This document shows, piece after piece, positions 43,529 through 52,988 of a stretch of DNA of 64,000 nt. The notes below the pieces were generated by a model. It saw nothing but the letters and a program-made list of their open reading frames with translations. It did not search any database and was not told the origin of the DNA. Position 1 is the first letter of the stretch, and every line of letters starts with the position of its first letter. The DNA is from Nevskia soli DSM 19509. GTDB taxonomy: Bacteria; Pseudomonadota; Gammaproteobacteria; Nevskiales; Nevskiaceae. Made by a program: the position numbers and the translations under genes. The DNA lies in assembly GCF_000711955.1 (NCBI RefSeq), contig NZ_JONR01000007.1:169650-233649 (forward strand). The letters are read 5' to 3'.

Positions 43529-46500
43529 TTAACAAACCGTCGGCGGCAGTGCGGATTTTCCATGCAGAGCCAGCAGCTCCGCGCAGATGTTCGCGTCATG
43601 CACCGCGCCGATGCGCTGGAAAATCGCCTGGGCCTGCCGCAGTGACGGCATCCCGCCGCCTTCTGCTTCCGGCAGGGCGATGCCCAACTGGCGCAGCGCA
43701 AGGCCCTGTTCGAGTGCGGTATTCATTTGCTCCGCGGCAGTCGCTGCGCGCCGCCACCAGGCGATCGCGGAGCGATGACGTCCGCTCAACTGGTGGTAGC
43801 GCGCGTACTGTACTGCCGCGGCGGGAAAGCCGGAGGGCACACGGCGCGCGAAATTGAGCATGGCCTTGCACACTTCCCGCGATTTTTTCTGTGCTTGCGG
43901 ATCGGGGCCGCCGCTTTCCCACTGGTCCATGTAGACCTCCGCCAGCGCGGCGATGCCATCGCAAACGTGGTAGGGCGTAGGCAGGCTTTGCCGCACCAGA
44001 TCGAGGGCGGCATCCGCGGCAGCCGCTGCTTCGGCGCGCCGGCCGAGGCGCCACTGCGCCTTGGCGATGAGCCCAAGCGAGCGCATGCGGTCGGCGCGGT
44101 GCAGGTCGCTGCCCTGTGTCGCTTCCAGTCCCGCGATCAACGGTTCCAGCGGCTGCGCGCGGACCAGGGCCAGGTCCAGCATCGAGCAGTGCCAGAACGA
44201 CAGGATCTGCGAGGGCACATCCGGGTTCATCGCCGCCTTGGCGCCTTGCAGCACCGTTTCGGCTTCGTCGTAACGCCCCTGCAGGATCAGCGCGGTATAG
44301 GTGACGGACTGCGTCTGCTGCCAGCGCACCGCGCCCCCCAGCTGGCGATAGATCTGTTCCGACGGGGCACGGGACAGCGCCTGCCGGTCCCAGACGCCGA
44401 GTGTGGCCCAGTAGACCATGTCGACCAGGTAGCCGTAGGCGGCGTCCACCGGGTTGCCGGCGCCGCGGGTGATCTCCATCGAGCGGCGATTGTAATAGTG
44501 CGAGGCACGGCGCAGCCCGGCCGCCACGGCGACCACCGCGATGGCGCCGAAGCCGTCGACGATCTCGCGCGTCGCACCGGAGCGTTCGGCCAGGTTGACC
44601 GAAGCGATGATCTGGTAGAGCAGATCCAGCGGGCGGTTGTCGAAGAACGAGGACTCGGCCAGGCGCTGATAGATGTGCGCGGCGCGCCGGATCCTGGACC
44701 CCACCCCCGCATCCGGAGCCGGGATCGGCGCCGCGGAAGCGCGCCGCGGGAGCAGGCGCAGGCGCAGCTGCAACAGCAGCTCCTTCAGCAGGCCGGCCGC
44801 CAGGCCCACCCGGCTTTCGGGCATCGGCAGGTCGAGATGGCCCAGGCAACGCTTGAAGTGCACCGCCGCCTTGTCGTATTCGAACAGTTCCTGGTGGCTG
44901 TCGCCGAGGATGCCCTCGCAGATGGCGATGCGCTCCCGCTCCAGCGTGATGCCGTGGCGCTGGGCCAGCGCATAAGCCTTGCGGATGTGCTGGATCGCCG
45001 GCCGGTTGGCGAAGCGGTCGAACGCCAGGGCGCCGGCCTTCTCCAGGTAATCGATGGCCTGACTGACTTCGCCGGCTTTTTCCCAATGCAGGGCGAGTTC
45101 GGCGTAGTAGGGCTCCAGGTGGCGTGCGTGGCCTCTCTCGATCCACAGCGCGATGTCGCGATGGAATTGGCGGCGCTGCGCATAGGGCAGCAGGTCGTAG
45201 ATCACCTCGCGCAGGATGGCGTGCTTCACCGCGTACTCGCCGCCGGTTCCGGATGCCGCCGGCTTGATGATGTCGGCGGCCTGCAGGGCGCTGAAGATCG
45301 CTTCGAGTCCCGCGGCATCTTCCGCCACCGGATGCAGCTGGCGCAGCATCGCCAGCGAGAACTCGCGTCCGATCACGCTGATCAGCTTCAGCGTCAGCTG
45401 CTCGGCCGGCGCCAGCCGGTCGACGCGGCTGATGATCACCCCGTGCAGGGTGGTCGGCATGGTGGCGAGGCCGGTGCTGAGGAATTCGGCGCCGACCCTG
45501 CATTCGCCGTCGCTGGTTTCGATCAGCGCCGCGCTGTGCAGTGCCAGCAGCAGCTCCTCGCTGTAGAAGGGATTGCCGCCGGTGCGGGCATAGACGAAGT
45601 CGCCGAGTTCCCGCGGCAGTTCGCGCACGCTCAGCTTGTTGCAGGCCAGCAGGTCCAGTTCTTCACGCGGCAGCTGGTCGAGCAGCAGGGTCTGTGTCTC
45701 CCCCGCGCGCAGCAGCTTCGCCGTGGTCTCCGCCGCCGAGGGCTCCAGCGGGCGTGTGCCGGCCAGCAACAGCAATTGCGGCACCGCCTCCACCGCCGCC
45801 GCCAGGATGCCGGCGGAGGCCTCGTCGCACCAGTGCAGATCGTCCACCGCCAGCAGCGTCGCGCGCTCCGCGGCGAGCTGGCGCAACAGGTGGATCAGCA
45901 GCGCGCGGGTGCTGGAGGCGCGTGAGCCGGATTCCATCTGGCGGGTGATGGTGTTGTCCGGGATTTCCAGCGGCAGGATGTCGTTGAGCAGGGGCGCCCA
46001 GCTGCCCAGCAGTTCCTCGCCGCGCAGCCGCCGTTCGAGTTCGGCGCGTGCCGCCGTGCTGTCGAATGGCGCGTCGCCGAGCAGCATCTGCTGCAACAGG
46101 CGGCGCCAGGCGAAGTAAGGGGTCGCCGATTCGATCGAGGAAGCGTGGCTGATCAGCCCCCGGATGGCGCGCTGCCGCGCCTGCTGCACGGCGTCGCGCA
46201 ACAGGCGCGACTTGCCGATGCCCGCTTCGCCGCGCAGCAGCAGCAGTCCGCCGTTGCCGTGCAGCAGGGCCTGCAGATCCAGCGCGATGCGTTGTCTTTC
46301 GAGGGTGCGGCCGATGATCGGGACTTCCTGCCGCAAGGGTTCGGCCGCGCCGGAGAGCCCCGGGATATAGACCGCTACCGCCTGCGGCCGCCCTTTCACC
46401 TGGAGCGGCACGCCGGCGGAGAAGCCCAGCGCCGGCCCCGCGCTGCGCCGCGTCGGTTCGTCGCACAGGATGCCGCCGCCGGCCGCCTGCATCAGACGGG

Positions 46501-47698
46501 CGGCCAGGTTCACCATGCCGCCGACCAGCGCGACATGCCGCCGGCTCGCGCCGCCGCTGTCGCCGTAGAAGACGCGTCCGTGGGTGATGCCGATGGAACA
46601 GTCGATGTCGCGCGCCTTCAGCCGCGCCGCCAGCGACATGGCGGCGCGCACCGCGCGGACGCTGTCGTCTTCGTGCATGCCGGCGGGCAGGCCGAAGGCC
46701 GCCAGGGCGCTGACGCCCTTGTCGTCCATCGACAGGTTTTCGAGACTGCCGCCGTAGCGACCGAACTCGCGCTGGGCGCAGTCCACGGCGTATTGGAGGT
46801 CGTCCAGCGCGACGGGAGAACTGACGTCCAGCCCCGGAAAGCCGACGAATACCGCGCTGACATTGCGGAATTCACCGAGCCAGTCCCAGTGGCCCGCGCG
46901 GAAGCGCTCCAGCAAGGGCCGCGCCACGAATTCCTCCAGGTGCGTGGTCGCCGCGCCGGAATGGGCCGACGCGGCGCGTCGCGCCAGCCGTGTCGGCGGT
47001 AAGATCTGATCCACCAGCGCATGGCCCGCATCCAGTTCGCGCCCACGACAGCGTTCGCGGATCAGCTTCCAGGCCGGCGCGCAGACCAGCACCTCGCCGG
47101 GCTGCGCCTGGTGATTGGAGGCACCGGCCTGCCGCATCGGCTCTCCGGCGATCAGCCAGCGCCACTTGCCGTCGACGCCGCCGACGATGAACTGGGCCAG
47201 CTCGCCGGCGCTGATCGAGACCCGCTGCTGCAACGGCAGGCCGGTGGCGGCCATGACGTCCTTCAGGGCGTTCTGCAATTCCAGGCCGCAGTACACGGCG
47301 GCGGCGACGCTGTCGGCGAGGCCGTTCGCACCCGGCCACATGACGACGATGGCATCGCCGACGAAATCCACCACGTCGCCACCGTGGTCGAGGGCGATTT
47401 CACTCATGCGCCCGAAGTAGTTGTCGAGCATGTTCGACAACTGCTCCACGCCTTCCGGGCCACGGGCGGAGAACTGGTCGGTGAGGCGGCTGAATCCGGC
47501 GATGTCGGTGAACAGCACCACGCCATCGAAGCGGTCGAGGCTGGCATGGCGCTGTTTCACGCCCGGCGGCTCGAGCTGTTCGAGCACGCAATGCGGCAGG
47601 TACCGCGACAGCCCGGCCTCGTTTGCCGGGTCGGCTGACGGCGCCGTCATGCCGCCGGCCGCGAGGCGGGTTTCCAGCAGGGTGCGTTCAACCGCCAT
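43529..47698 (-). CDS. Soluble-adenylyl-cyclase-like protein: two cyclase domains, NTPase, TPR-like region
   Basis: A 1,389-residue cytosolic protein with the layout of mammalian sAC (ADCY10). Cyclase domain C1 (about 55-200) has the metal aspartates D65 (VVLFTDIAGFSRLT) and D115 (FVGDAIVVMW). Domain C2 (about 280-440) has DDKGVSALAAFGLP and LVGGMVNLAARLM with the catalytic Asn/Arg. An NTPase follows with Walker A LRGEAGIGKSRLL and Walker B-like LLAVDDLHWCDE. Then come about 600 residues of helical TPR-like repeats. The base-binding lysine of C1 is replaced by Asp111. The ATG at 47698 gives the whole fold. It probably leads an operon with the ADC-like gene. Confidence 0.87.
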   Translation of the reverse strand: MAVERTLLETRLAAGGMTAPSADPANEAGLSRYLPHCVLEQLEPPGVKQRHASLDRFDGVVLFTDIAGFSRLTDQFSARGPEGVEQLSNMLDNYFGRMSEIALDHGGDVVDFVGDAIVVMWPGANGLADSVAAAVYCGLELQNALKDVMAATGLPLQQRVSISAGELAQFIVGGVDGKWRWLIAGEPMRQAGASNHQAQPGEVLVCAPAWKLIRERCRGRELDAGHALVDQILPPTRLARRAASAHSGAATTHLEEFVARPLLERFRAGHWDWLGEFRNVSAVFVGFPGLDVSSPVALDDLQYAVDCAQREFGRYGGSLENLSMDDKGVSALAAFGLPAGMHEDDSVRAVRAAMSLAARLKARDIDCSIGITHGRVFYGDSGGASRRHVALVGGMVNLAARLMQAAGGGILCDEPTRRSAGPALGFSAGVPLQVKGRPQAVAVYIPGLSGAAEPLRQEVPIIGRTLERQRIALDLQALLHGNGGLLLLRGEAGIGKSRLLRDAVQQARQRAIRGLISHASSIESATPYFAWRRLLQQMLLGDAPFDSTAARAELERRLRGEELLGSWAPLLNDILPLEIPDNTITRQMESGSRASSTRALLIHLLRQLAAERATLLAVDDLHWCDEASAGILAAAVEAVPQLLLLAGTRPLEPSAAETTAKLLRAGETQTLLLDQLPREELDLLACNKLSVRELPRELGDFVYARTGGNPFYSEELLLALHSAALIETSDGECRVGAEFLSTGLATMPTTLHGVIISRVDRLAPAEQLTLKLISVIGREFSLAMLRQLHPVAEDAAGLEAIFSALQAADIIKPAASGTGGEYAVKHAILREVIYDLLPYAQRRQFHRDIALWIERGHARHLEPYYAELALHWEKAGEVSQAIDYLEKAGALAFDRFANRPAIQHIRKAYALAQRHGITLERERIAICEGILGDSHQELFEYDKAAVHFKRCLGHLDLPMPESRVGLAAGLLKELLLQLRLRLLPRRASAAPIPAPDAGVGSRIRRAAHIYQRLAESSFFDNRPLDLLYQIIASVNLAERSGATREIVDGFGAIAVVAVAAGLRRASHYYNRRSMEITRGAGNPVDAAYGYLVDMVYWATLGVWDRQALSRAPSEQIYRQLGGAVRWQQTQSVTYTALILQGRYDEAETVLQGAKAAMNPDVPSQILSFWHCSMLDLALVRAQPLEPLIAGLEATQGSDLHRADRMRSLGLIAKAQWRLGRRAEAAAAADAALDLVRQSLPTPYHVCDGIAALAEVYMDQWESGGPDPQAQKKSREVCKAMLNFARRVPSGFPAAAVQYARYHQLSGRHRSAIAWWRRAATAAEQMNTALEQGLALRQLGIALPEAEGGGMPSLRQAQAIFQRIGAVHDANICAELLALHGKSALPPTVC

Positions 47699-47914
47699 TG
47701 CCGTACCGTTCGCGTGAACGGCCGCGCGGCAGCAGGCTGCAGGACCGATTGGTAACCGGCAAGACCACCTTCCCTGGGGCCGTGCATCTCAGGCAAGGAA
47801 CCTCGAACACACTCCCCCCAAAAAAACCAGAGCTGCGGTGCCAAGTGAAACGCACCCGTTTACATCCGTCAACGTAGTCGCCGGCCGCGCTATCCCCGGG
47901 GCGGCCGGCGCTTT

Positions 47915-47937
47915 GCCCGGCCCTGTGGGGGCCGGGC
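47915..47937. terminator. Stable hairpin after the thiolase gene
   Basis: A perfect 9-bp stem GCCCGGCCC / GGGCCGGGC with a 5-base loop, 19 bp beyond the thiolase stop on the minus strand. It lacks a T-run, so it may be a weak terminator or an mRNA 3'-end stabiliser. The rest of the 47699-47955 gap shows nothing I can name. Confidence 0.45.
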
Positions 47938-47955
47938 CTCAAGCATACACCGGGC

Positions 47956-49233
47956 TCAGCCCTCGACGATCGCCGTCACGCCCATGCCGCCGGCGGTGCA
48001 GATCGAGATCAGGCCGCGGCCGCCGCCGTTCTCGGAGATGATCTTGGCCAGGGTGGCGAGGATGCGTCCGCCGGTGGCGGCGAAGGGATGGCCCAGTGCC
48101 AGGCTGCTGCCGTGGATGTTGAGCTTGGCGCGGTCGATGCTGCCCAGCGGCTTGGCCAGGCCCAGCCGCTCCTTGCAGAATTTCGGGTCTTCCCAGGCCT
48201 TGAGGGTGCACAGCACCTGGGCGGCGAAGGCTTCATGGATCTCGTAGAAATCGAAGTCCTGCAGCTTCAGGCCGTTGCGCTCCAGCATGCGCGGTACCGC
48301 ATAGGATGGGGCCATCAGCAGGCCTTCCTTGCGCTCGAAAAAATCCACCGCCGCCGTCTCGTAGCTGGTCAGATACGCCAGGGTCTTGAGGCCGCGCGCC
48401 CTGGCCCAGTCCTCCGAGGCCAGCAGCACGGCGGAGGCGCCGTCGGTGAGCGGCGTGCTGTTGGCGGCGGTAAGGGTGCCGTTGACCTTGTCGAAGGCGG
48501 GCTTGAGCTTGGCCAGCTTCTCCAGGGTGGAATCGGCGCGCAGGTTGTTGTCGCGCTCCAGCCCCGCGTAGGGGACGATCATGTCGGCGAAGAAGCCGTT
48601 TTCGTAGGCCAGCGCGGCCTTCTGGTGCGATTCCAGCGCCAGCTGGTCCTGCGCCTCGCGCGGGATCTTCCATTCCTTGGCCATCACCTCGGTGTGCTGG
48701 CCCATCGACATCTTGGTGCGCGGCTCGCTGACGCCGGGAATCAGCGGCGTCAGGTCGCGGGGCCGGAATTTGGCCAGCGCGGCCAGGCGCTGGCCGGTGG
48801 TCTTGGCGCGGTTGGCCTCCAACAGGATCCTGCGCAGGCCCTCGCTGACGCCGATCGGCGCGTCGGAGGCGGTATCGACGCCGCCGGCGATGCCGGATTC
48901 GATCATCCCCAGGGCGATCTTGCTGCCGACGGTGATGGCCGTTTCCAGGCTGGTGCCGCAGGCCTGCTGCAGGTCATAGGCCGGGGTTTCCATGGCCAGG
49001 CCGCAGGACAGCGTGCTTTCCCGGGTCAGGTTGAAGTCGCGCGAATGCTTCAGCACGGCGCCGGCGGCCACCTCGCCCAGGCGCTCGCCATGCAGCTGGA
49101 ATTTGTCCACCACGCCCTTCAGCGCGGCGGTGAGCATGTCCTGGTTGCTGCGTGTGGCGTAAGCGGTGTTCTGGCGGGCGAAGGGGATGCGCGCGCCGCC
49201 GAGGATGGCGACTTTGCGACCATAGGGTTTCAT
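47956..49233 (-). CDS. Thiolase (acetyl-CoA C-acyltransferase, FadI-like)
   Basis: A 425-residue thiolase that joins or cleaves acyl-CoA. The nucleophilic cysteine is in LQQACGTSLE, with the active-site histidines in YEIHEAFAAQ and LALGHPFAATGGR and the second cysteine in SICTAGGMGVTA. The long loop with FRPRDLTPLIPGVSEPRTKM is found in the FadI-type, membrane- or trifunctional-associated branch. No partner fadJ is nearby. The start is ATG 49233; open frame upstream is not homologous. Confidence 0.9.
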   Translation of the reverse strand: MKPYGRKVAILGGARIPFARQNTAYATRSNQDMLTAALKGVVDKFQLHGERLGEVAAGAVLKHSRDFNLTRESTLSCGLAMETPAYDLQQACGTSLETAITVGSKIALGMIESGIAGGVDTASDAPIGVSEGLRRILLEANRAKTTGQRLAALAKFRPRDLTPLIPGVSEPRTKMSMGQHTEVMAKEWKIPREAQDQLALESHQKAALAYENGFFADMIVPYAGLERDNNLRADSTLEKLAKLKPAFDKVNGTLTAANSTPLTDGASAVLLASEDWARARGLKTLAYLTSYETAAVDFFERKEGLLMAPSYAVPRMLERNGLKLQDFDFYEIHEAFAAQVLCTLKAWEDPKFCKERLGLAKPLGSIDRAKLNIHGSSLALGHPFAATGGRILATLAKIISENGGGRGLISICTAGGMGVTAIVEG

Positions 49234-49427
49234 CTGGACACTCCGGGCAGGAAACTTCCGCCGGATTCTAGCTGGTGCCTGTGCCCTGCGCCGCCCGGGC
49301 TGTCCGGGGCCGGGAGGGATTACTGCCACGGGTGCTGTGGCCCGGCGGCCATCGGCCCCCGACTTTGCCAAAGTCTGCCGCGACATGCTGATAATTGCCG
49401 TCTGTGACGAGGCGGGACAAACCACGG

Positions 49428-50162
49428 ATGCGATTTTCCAAAGCCAGCGGCGTTAGCGCCTGCGGCCTGGCGTTGGGCGCGTTGGCGCTGGGCGCGCCGG
49501 CTGCCGCCCAGGCGCAGGGTTGGGGCGCCTCGCTCGGCCTGAGCAGCGATTACGTCTACCGCGGCCAAACACAAAGCGACAACCGGCCGGCCGCACAGGC
49601 GGATCTGCACTATTACGCCGCCTCCGGCTGGTTCGCCGGCCTGTGGACCAGCAGCGTGAAGCGCAGCCCGTTCGATTCGACCAGCGTGGAATTCGATCCG
49701 TACCTCGGCGTCCAGCGGCCCTTCGCCGGTGACTGGAGCGTGCGTGTCGAGGCGGTGCGCCATCAATATCCCTGGAGCAATTCAGGGCGGCACTACAATT
49801 ACGATGAGGTGTCGGGCACCCTGGCCTATTCCGATCGCGCCTTTGTGACCGTCGCGTTCTCGCCGGATACCGCGGTCGAGGCCCGCAACGGTAATGTCAG
49901 CGGCCGTGCCGCGCTGTCCTATGACCTGGCCCTGCACCAGCCCCTGCCGCATGCCTTCTCCCTCAATGCCGGCGTTGGGTACTACGACCTGCGCTGGGCG
50001 GTGGATACCGGCTACGTCTACTGGAATGCCGGCGTCGGCTACGATTTCGGCCGGGTGCAACTGGATCTGTCCTATGTCGGCACCGACGGCACGGCACGGC
50101 GCCTGTTTTACGACCAGATGGCGGTGAACCGGCCGATGGCGACGCTGTTGTGGCATTTTTGA
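49428..50162 (+). CDS. TorF-family outer-membrane porin-like protein
   Basis: A 244-residue exported beta-barrel. The signal peptide (ends AAAQAQG) is followed by the typical TorF opening GASLGLSSDYVYRGQTQSDN and aromatic-rich strands such as GYYDLRWAVDTGYVYWNAGV, ending at a C-terminal phenylalanine (LLWHF), the signal for barrel assembly. The substrate is unknown. ATG 49428 is preferred because it starts the signal peptide. Divergent from the thiolase. Confidence 0.85.
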   Translation: MRFSKASGVSACGLALGALALGAPAAAQAQGWGASLGLSSDYVYRGQTQSDNRPAAQADLHYYAASGWFAGLWTSSVKRSPFDSTSVEFDPYLGVQRPFAGDWSVRVEAVRHQYPWSNSGRHYNYDEVSGTLAYSDRAFVTVAFSPDTAVEARNGNVSGRAALSYDLALHQPLPHAFSLNAGVGYYDLRWAVDTGYVYWNAGVGYDFGRVQLDLSYVGTDGTARRLFYDQMAVNRPMATLLWHF

Positions 50163-50190
50163 GTGGTTCCGGAGCGTTGGCTGCCGCCAC

Positions 50191-50222
50191 CGCAACCTTT
50201 GGGGCGGATGGGGGCACTCACC
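50191..50222 (+). promoter_or_regulatory. Candidate ECF-sigma autoregulated promoter
   Basis: CGCAACCTTTG (50191-50201), 13 bp, then CACTCACC (50215-50222). The same bipartite motif with identical spacing lies upstream of the cytochrome operon at 52957-52988. The AAC-type upstream box and spacing to the ACTC box are those expected for an ECF sigma promoter. Transcription would start near 50228, about 35 bp before the sigma gene. Confidence 0.65.
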
Positions 50223-50262
50223 GCCAGGAAGACTCAATCAGCTCAGGAGCGGAACCGGTGCC

Positions 50263-50865
50263 ATGCGAGCCGAAGCGGTGACCCCACCCCAGCCGGGGAC
50301 AAAAGCGGCTGACAACGATCGTGAACTGGCGCTGCTGCGCCTGGTGGCGCAGGGCGACCGGCAGGCCTTCGAGACCCTGTATGCCGACTATTACCGGCGC
50401 CTGGGGCGGTTCCTGGCCCGTCTGACCCAACGCCAGGAACTGATCGAGGAAGCCGTCAACGACACCTTCTGGGTGGTCTGGCAGAAGAGCGGCGAGTTCC
50501 GCGGCGATTCCCTGGTTTCCACCTGGATCATGGGCATCGCCTATCGCTGCACCCTCAAGACCCTGCGGCGTGCCGGTGGCGCGGCCACCGAGCCGCTGGT
50601 CGAGGAATACGAGGACACCGGCGCGCCGGAGGTGCATGCCCAGCAGGAACTGCGCGACTGGGTCGGCAAGGGCTTGCGTCATCTGCCGCTGGAGCAGCGC
50701 ACCACCCTGGAACTGGCGTACTACATGGGGCATTCCTGCGAGGAAATCGGCGAGATCATGGATTGCTCGGTGGGCACGGTGAAGGCGCGCATGTTTCACG
50801 CGCGGGTCAAGTTGCGCAATCTGCTGCCGGCGCTCGGCGGCATGACGGGAAGAGCCAAGGCATGA
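50263..50865 (+). CDS. ECF-family RNA polymerase sigma factor
   Basis: A 200-residue sigma70-family group IV factor. Region 2 (about 30-95) contains LYADYYRRLGRFLARL and DTFWVVWQKSGEFRG; region 4 (about 135-190) contains LRHLPLEQRTTLELAYYMGH and the helix-turn-helix SCEEIGEIMDCSVGTVKARM. It overlaps the anti-sigma gene by four bases (ATGA). The subgroup cannot be fixed by eye; the zinc-finger anti-sigma partner is typical. Confidence 0.93.
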   Translation: MRAEAVTPPQPGTKAADNDRELALLRLVAQGDRQAFETLYADYYRRLGRFLARLTQRQELIEEAVNDTFWVVWQKSGEFRGDSLVSTWIMGIAYRCTLKTLRRAGGAATEPLVEEYEDTGAPEVHAQQELRDWVGKGLRHLPLEQRTTLELAYYMGHSCEEIGEIMDCSVGTVKARMFHARVKLRNLLPALGGMTGRAKA

Positions 50866-51542
50866 ACCAGTCGGATGATGTTTTCTCCATTCACCGCCGA
50901 GTCTGGGAGTTGATTCCCTGGGTGGTGAATGGGCGCGCATCGGGCGAAGAGCTGCGCATGGTGGAAGAGCACTTGGCGGACTGTAGCGACTGCCGCGAAG
51001 AACACGAGTTCCAGACGCGGCTGCGCGCCGCGATGAGCGCCGAGCCGCGTCCCGACACCAAGGCCGACGGCGTTGCCGCCGCCGCGTCCCTGCAGCGTCT
51101 GTGGCAGCGCGTCGACGGCGAGGAGGAACCGGCGCTTCCGGTCGTCCGCCGCAGGGCTTCGAGTTCGTTCGCCCGCGGCCTGCTGCTGGCGGTGCTGATC
51201 GAGGCGGTCGGCATGGTCGCGCTCAGCGCCGCCCTGTGGACGCGGGACTCGCCGCCGCCCGGCGCGCCGCTGTACCGGACCCTCAGCGCGCCCGCGGAAA
51301 ATGCATCGCGCGCCACCATCCGCGCCGTGCTGCAGCCGACGCTGACGCTGGGTGAGTTGCAGGCCCTGCTGGAGCGGGCGCAATTGCAGATCGTCGCCGG
51401 CCCCAGCGACGCCGGCGTCTACTCCCTGGCCCCGCAGCCGGCGCTGGCTGTCGCGAGTGCGCAGCCGGCGCTGGCGCAGCTGCGCGCGCATCCGGGGGTG
51501 CGCTTCGCCGAGCCGATCGATGCGGCGCGGCAGCCGCCATGA
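50862..51542 (+). CDS. Zinc-finger anti-sigma factor, membrane-anchored
   Basis: 226 residues. The N-terminal ZAS domain has H-x3-C-x2-C (EEHLADCSDCREEHEF), which would hold zinc and bind the adjacent sigma factor. One membrane helix (GLLLAVLIEAVGMVALSAALW, about residues 107-127) separates it from a periplasmic region with a short repeat-like tail (LERAQLQIVAGPSDAGVYSL). It overlaps the sigma gene upstream and the protease gene downstream by four bases each, so the three are made together. The outer region could be the target of the co-encoded protease. Confidence 0.9.
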   Translation: MNQSDDVFSIHRRVWELIPWVVNGRASGEELRMVEEHLADCSDCREEHEFQTRLRAAMSAEPRPDTKADGVAAAASLQRLWQRVDGEEEPALPVVRRRASSSFARGLLLAVLIEAVGMVALSAALWTRDSPPPGAPLYRTLSAPAENASRATIRAVLQPTLTLGELQALLERAQLQIVAGPSDAGVYSLAPQPALAVASAQPALAQLRAHPGVRFAEPIDAARQPP

Positions 51543-52846
51543 TGCGGCTGGCCTGCGCGCTGCTGGCCATCGCCCTGGGCCTTGGCCTGGCGGCCTGCGC
51601 CACGGTGCCCGGCAGCGCCGACCCTGCCGCCGCGCGGATGCGCGTCGACCCGGCAAGCCTGATCCTGCTGACCGTTGCCAATCCGGCGGGTTCGGTGGCG
51701 GCGCATGCCGGCTCCTCCCTGCGCGGCTACGACAGCATCCCCTTGTATACCTCCGGCGACAGGGCGCACGCCGCGGTGGTCGCGATCGAACAGGATTACG
51801 GCCTGCGCGAGGTCGCTGCCTGGCCGATCATGCCGCTGCGGGTGCATTGCGTCGTGCTGGAGGTGCCGTCAGGCGCCTTGCGCGAGGAAGTGCTGTCGCG
51901 ACTGTCGCGCGATCCGCGCGTCGGCCTGGCGCAGCCGATGCAGACCTTCGGCACGCTGAGCAGCGCCTACAACGATCCGTATTTCGGCTTGCAGCGCGGC
52001 TTTGCGCAGATCGACGCCGCCGACGCGCAGCAATGGTCGCGCGGCGACGGCGTGCGTGTGGCGGTGATCGATACCGGCATGGACAGTGCGCATCCCGACT
52101 TGCAGGGACGGGTGGAAACGCAGCGCAATTTCGTCGACGACGACAGCCGCCAGTTCGACGCCGACCGTCATGGCACCGAGGTCGCGGGAATAATCGCCGC
52201 CGCGGCCAACAACCGTGAGGGCATCGTCGGCATCGCGCCCGGCGTGCATATCTTTGCACTGAAGGCCTGCTGGGAGGTGCAGCCGCACGCCGACGGGGCG
52301 CAGTGCAACTCCTTCACCCTGGCGCAAGCCCTGACTGTCGCCATCGAATCCGGCGCGCGGGTCATCAATCTCAGCCTGGGTGGACCGGCCGATCCGCTGC
52401 TGGCGCAACTGGTGAGCTACGCCCTGAAGCGCGGCATCGTGGTGATCGGCGCGGTGCCGCCCGACGGCCGTGTCGACGGCTTTCCCGTCGGCGTGTCCGG
52501 CGTCATCGCCGTCGACGCCATCGAACGCAGCTCCGCCAGTACCGCGGTGCTGCATGCGCCGGGGCGCGAGGTATTGACCCTGACGCCGGGCGGCCACTAC
52601 GACTTCGTCTCCGGCTCCTCGTTGGCGGCGGCGCACGTCACCGGCGCGGTGGCCCTGCTGCTGGCGATGAATCCGCATCTGGACGCTTCGTCCGTCTACA
52701 GCCTGCTGAGCCGCACCAGTGTTGCGGACAGCGGCGGGATCACCGCCATCAACGTCTGCGCCGCAGCGGCGCTGCTGCGGCCCGAAGGCGGCTGCGGTAC
52801 CGTGCGGTCCGCTAATGCCGATGTGCGCGGAGCGACCGCGCACTGA
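51539..52846 (+). CDS. S8 subtilisin-like lipoprotein
   Basis: 435 residues. A lipoprotein signal (LGLGLAACATV, Cys20) is followed by an N-terminal prodomain-like region (about 40-135) and a subtilase domain with the full triad: Asp in VIDTGMDSAHPDL, His in DRHGTEVAGI, Ser in SGSSLAAAHVTG. The oxyanion-hole asparagine is not seen at its expected place (VIGAVPPDGR), so activity may be reduced or pseudo-enzymatic. It is translationally coupled (ATGA) with the anti-sigma gene and is probably involved in sensing or releasing the sigma factor. Confidence 0.88.
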   Translation: MMRLACALLAIALGLGLAACATVPGSADPAAARMRVDPASLILLTVANPAGSVAAHAGSSLRGYDSIPLYTSGDRAHAAVVAIEQDYGLREVAAWPIMPLRVHCVVLEVPSGALREEVLSRLSRDPRVGLAQPMQTFGTLSSAYNDPYFGLQRGFAQIDAADAQQWSRGDGVRVAVIDTGMDSAHPDLQGRVETQRNFVDDDSRQFDADRHGTEVAGIIAAAANNREGIVGIAPGVHIFALKACWEVQPHADGAQCNSFTLAQALTVAIESGARVINLSLGGPADPLLAQLVSYALKRGIVVIGAVPPDGRVDGFPVGVSGVIAVDAIERSSASTAVLHAPGREVLTLTPGGHYDFVSGSSLAAAHVTGAVALLLAMNPHLDASSVYSLLSRTSVADSGGITAINVCAAAALLRPEGGCGTVRSANADVRGATAH

Positions 52847-52956
52847 AGGTTCTGCGCCTGCCGCCGCCTGACGGATCAATCGGGTACTCGATATAACCGT
52901 ATGACAGGCGCGAAGCGGCGCGGTCCCGGCACTCCCTGAAAATTCCTCCTGTTGTG

Positions 52957-52988
52957 CGCAACCTTTGTCTCGCGCACCGGTACTCATC
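52957..52988 (+). promoter_or_regulatory. Second copy of the ECF-type bipartite motif, upstream of the cytochrome operon
   Basis: CGCAACCTTTG (52957-52967), 13 bp, then TACTCATC (52981-52988). It matches the motif upstream of the sigma gene in 11 of 11 bases for the first box and ACTCA for the second, with the same spacing. It lies 122 bp before the start of the next gene. This suggests that the ECF factor controls both units. A TATAAC sequence near 52893 could be a second, sigma70-type -10 box. Confidence 0.6.
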
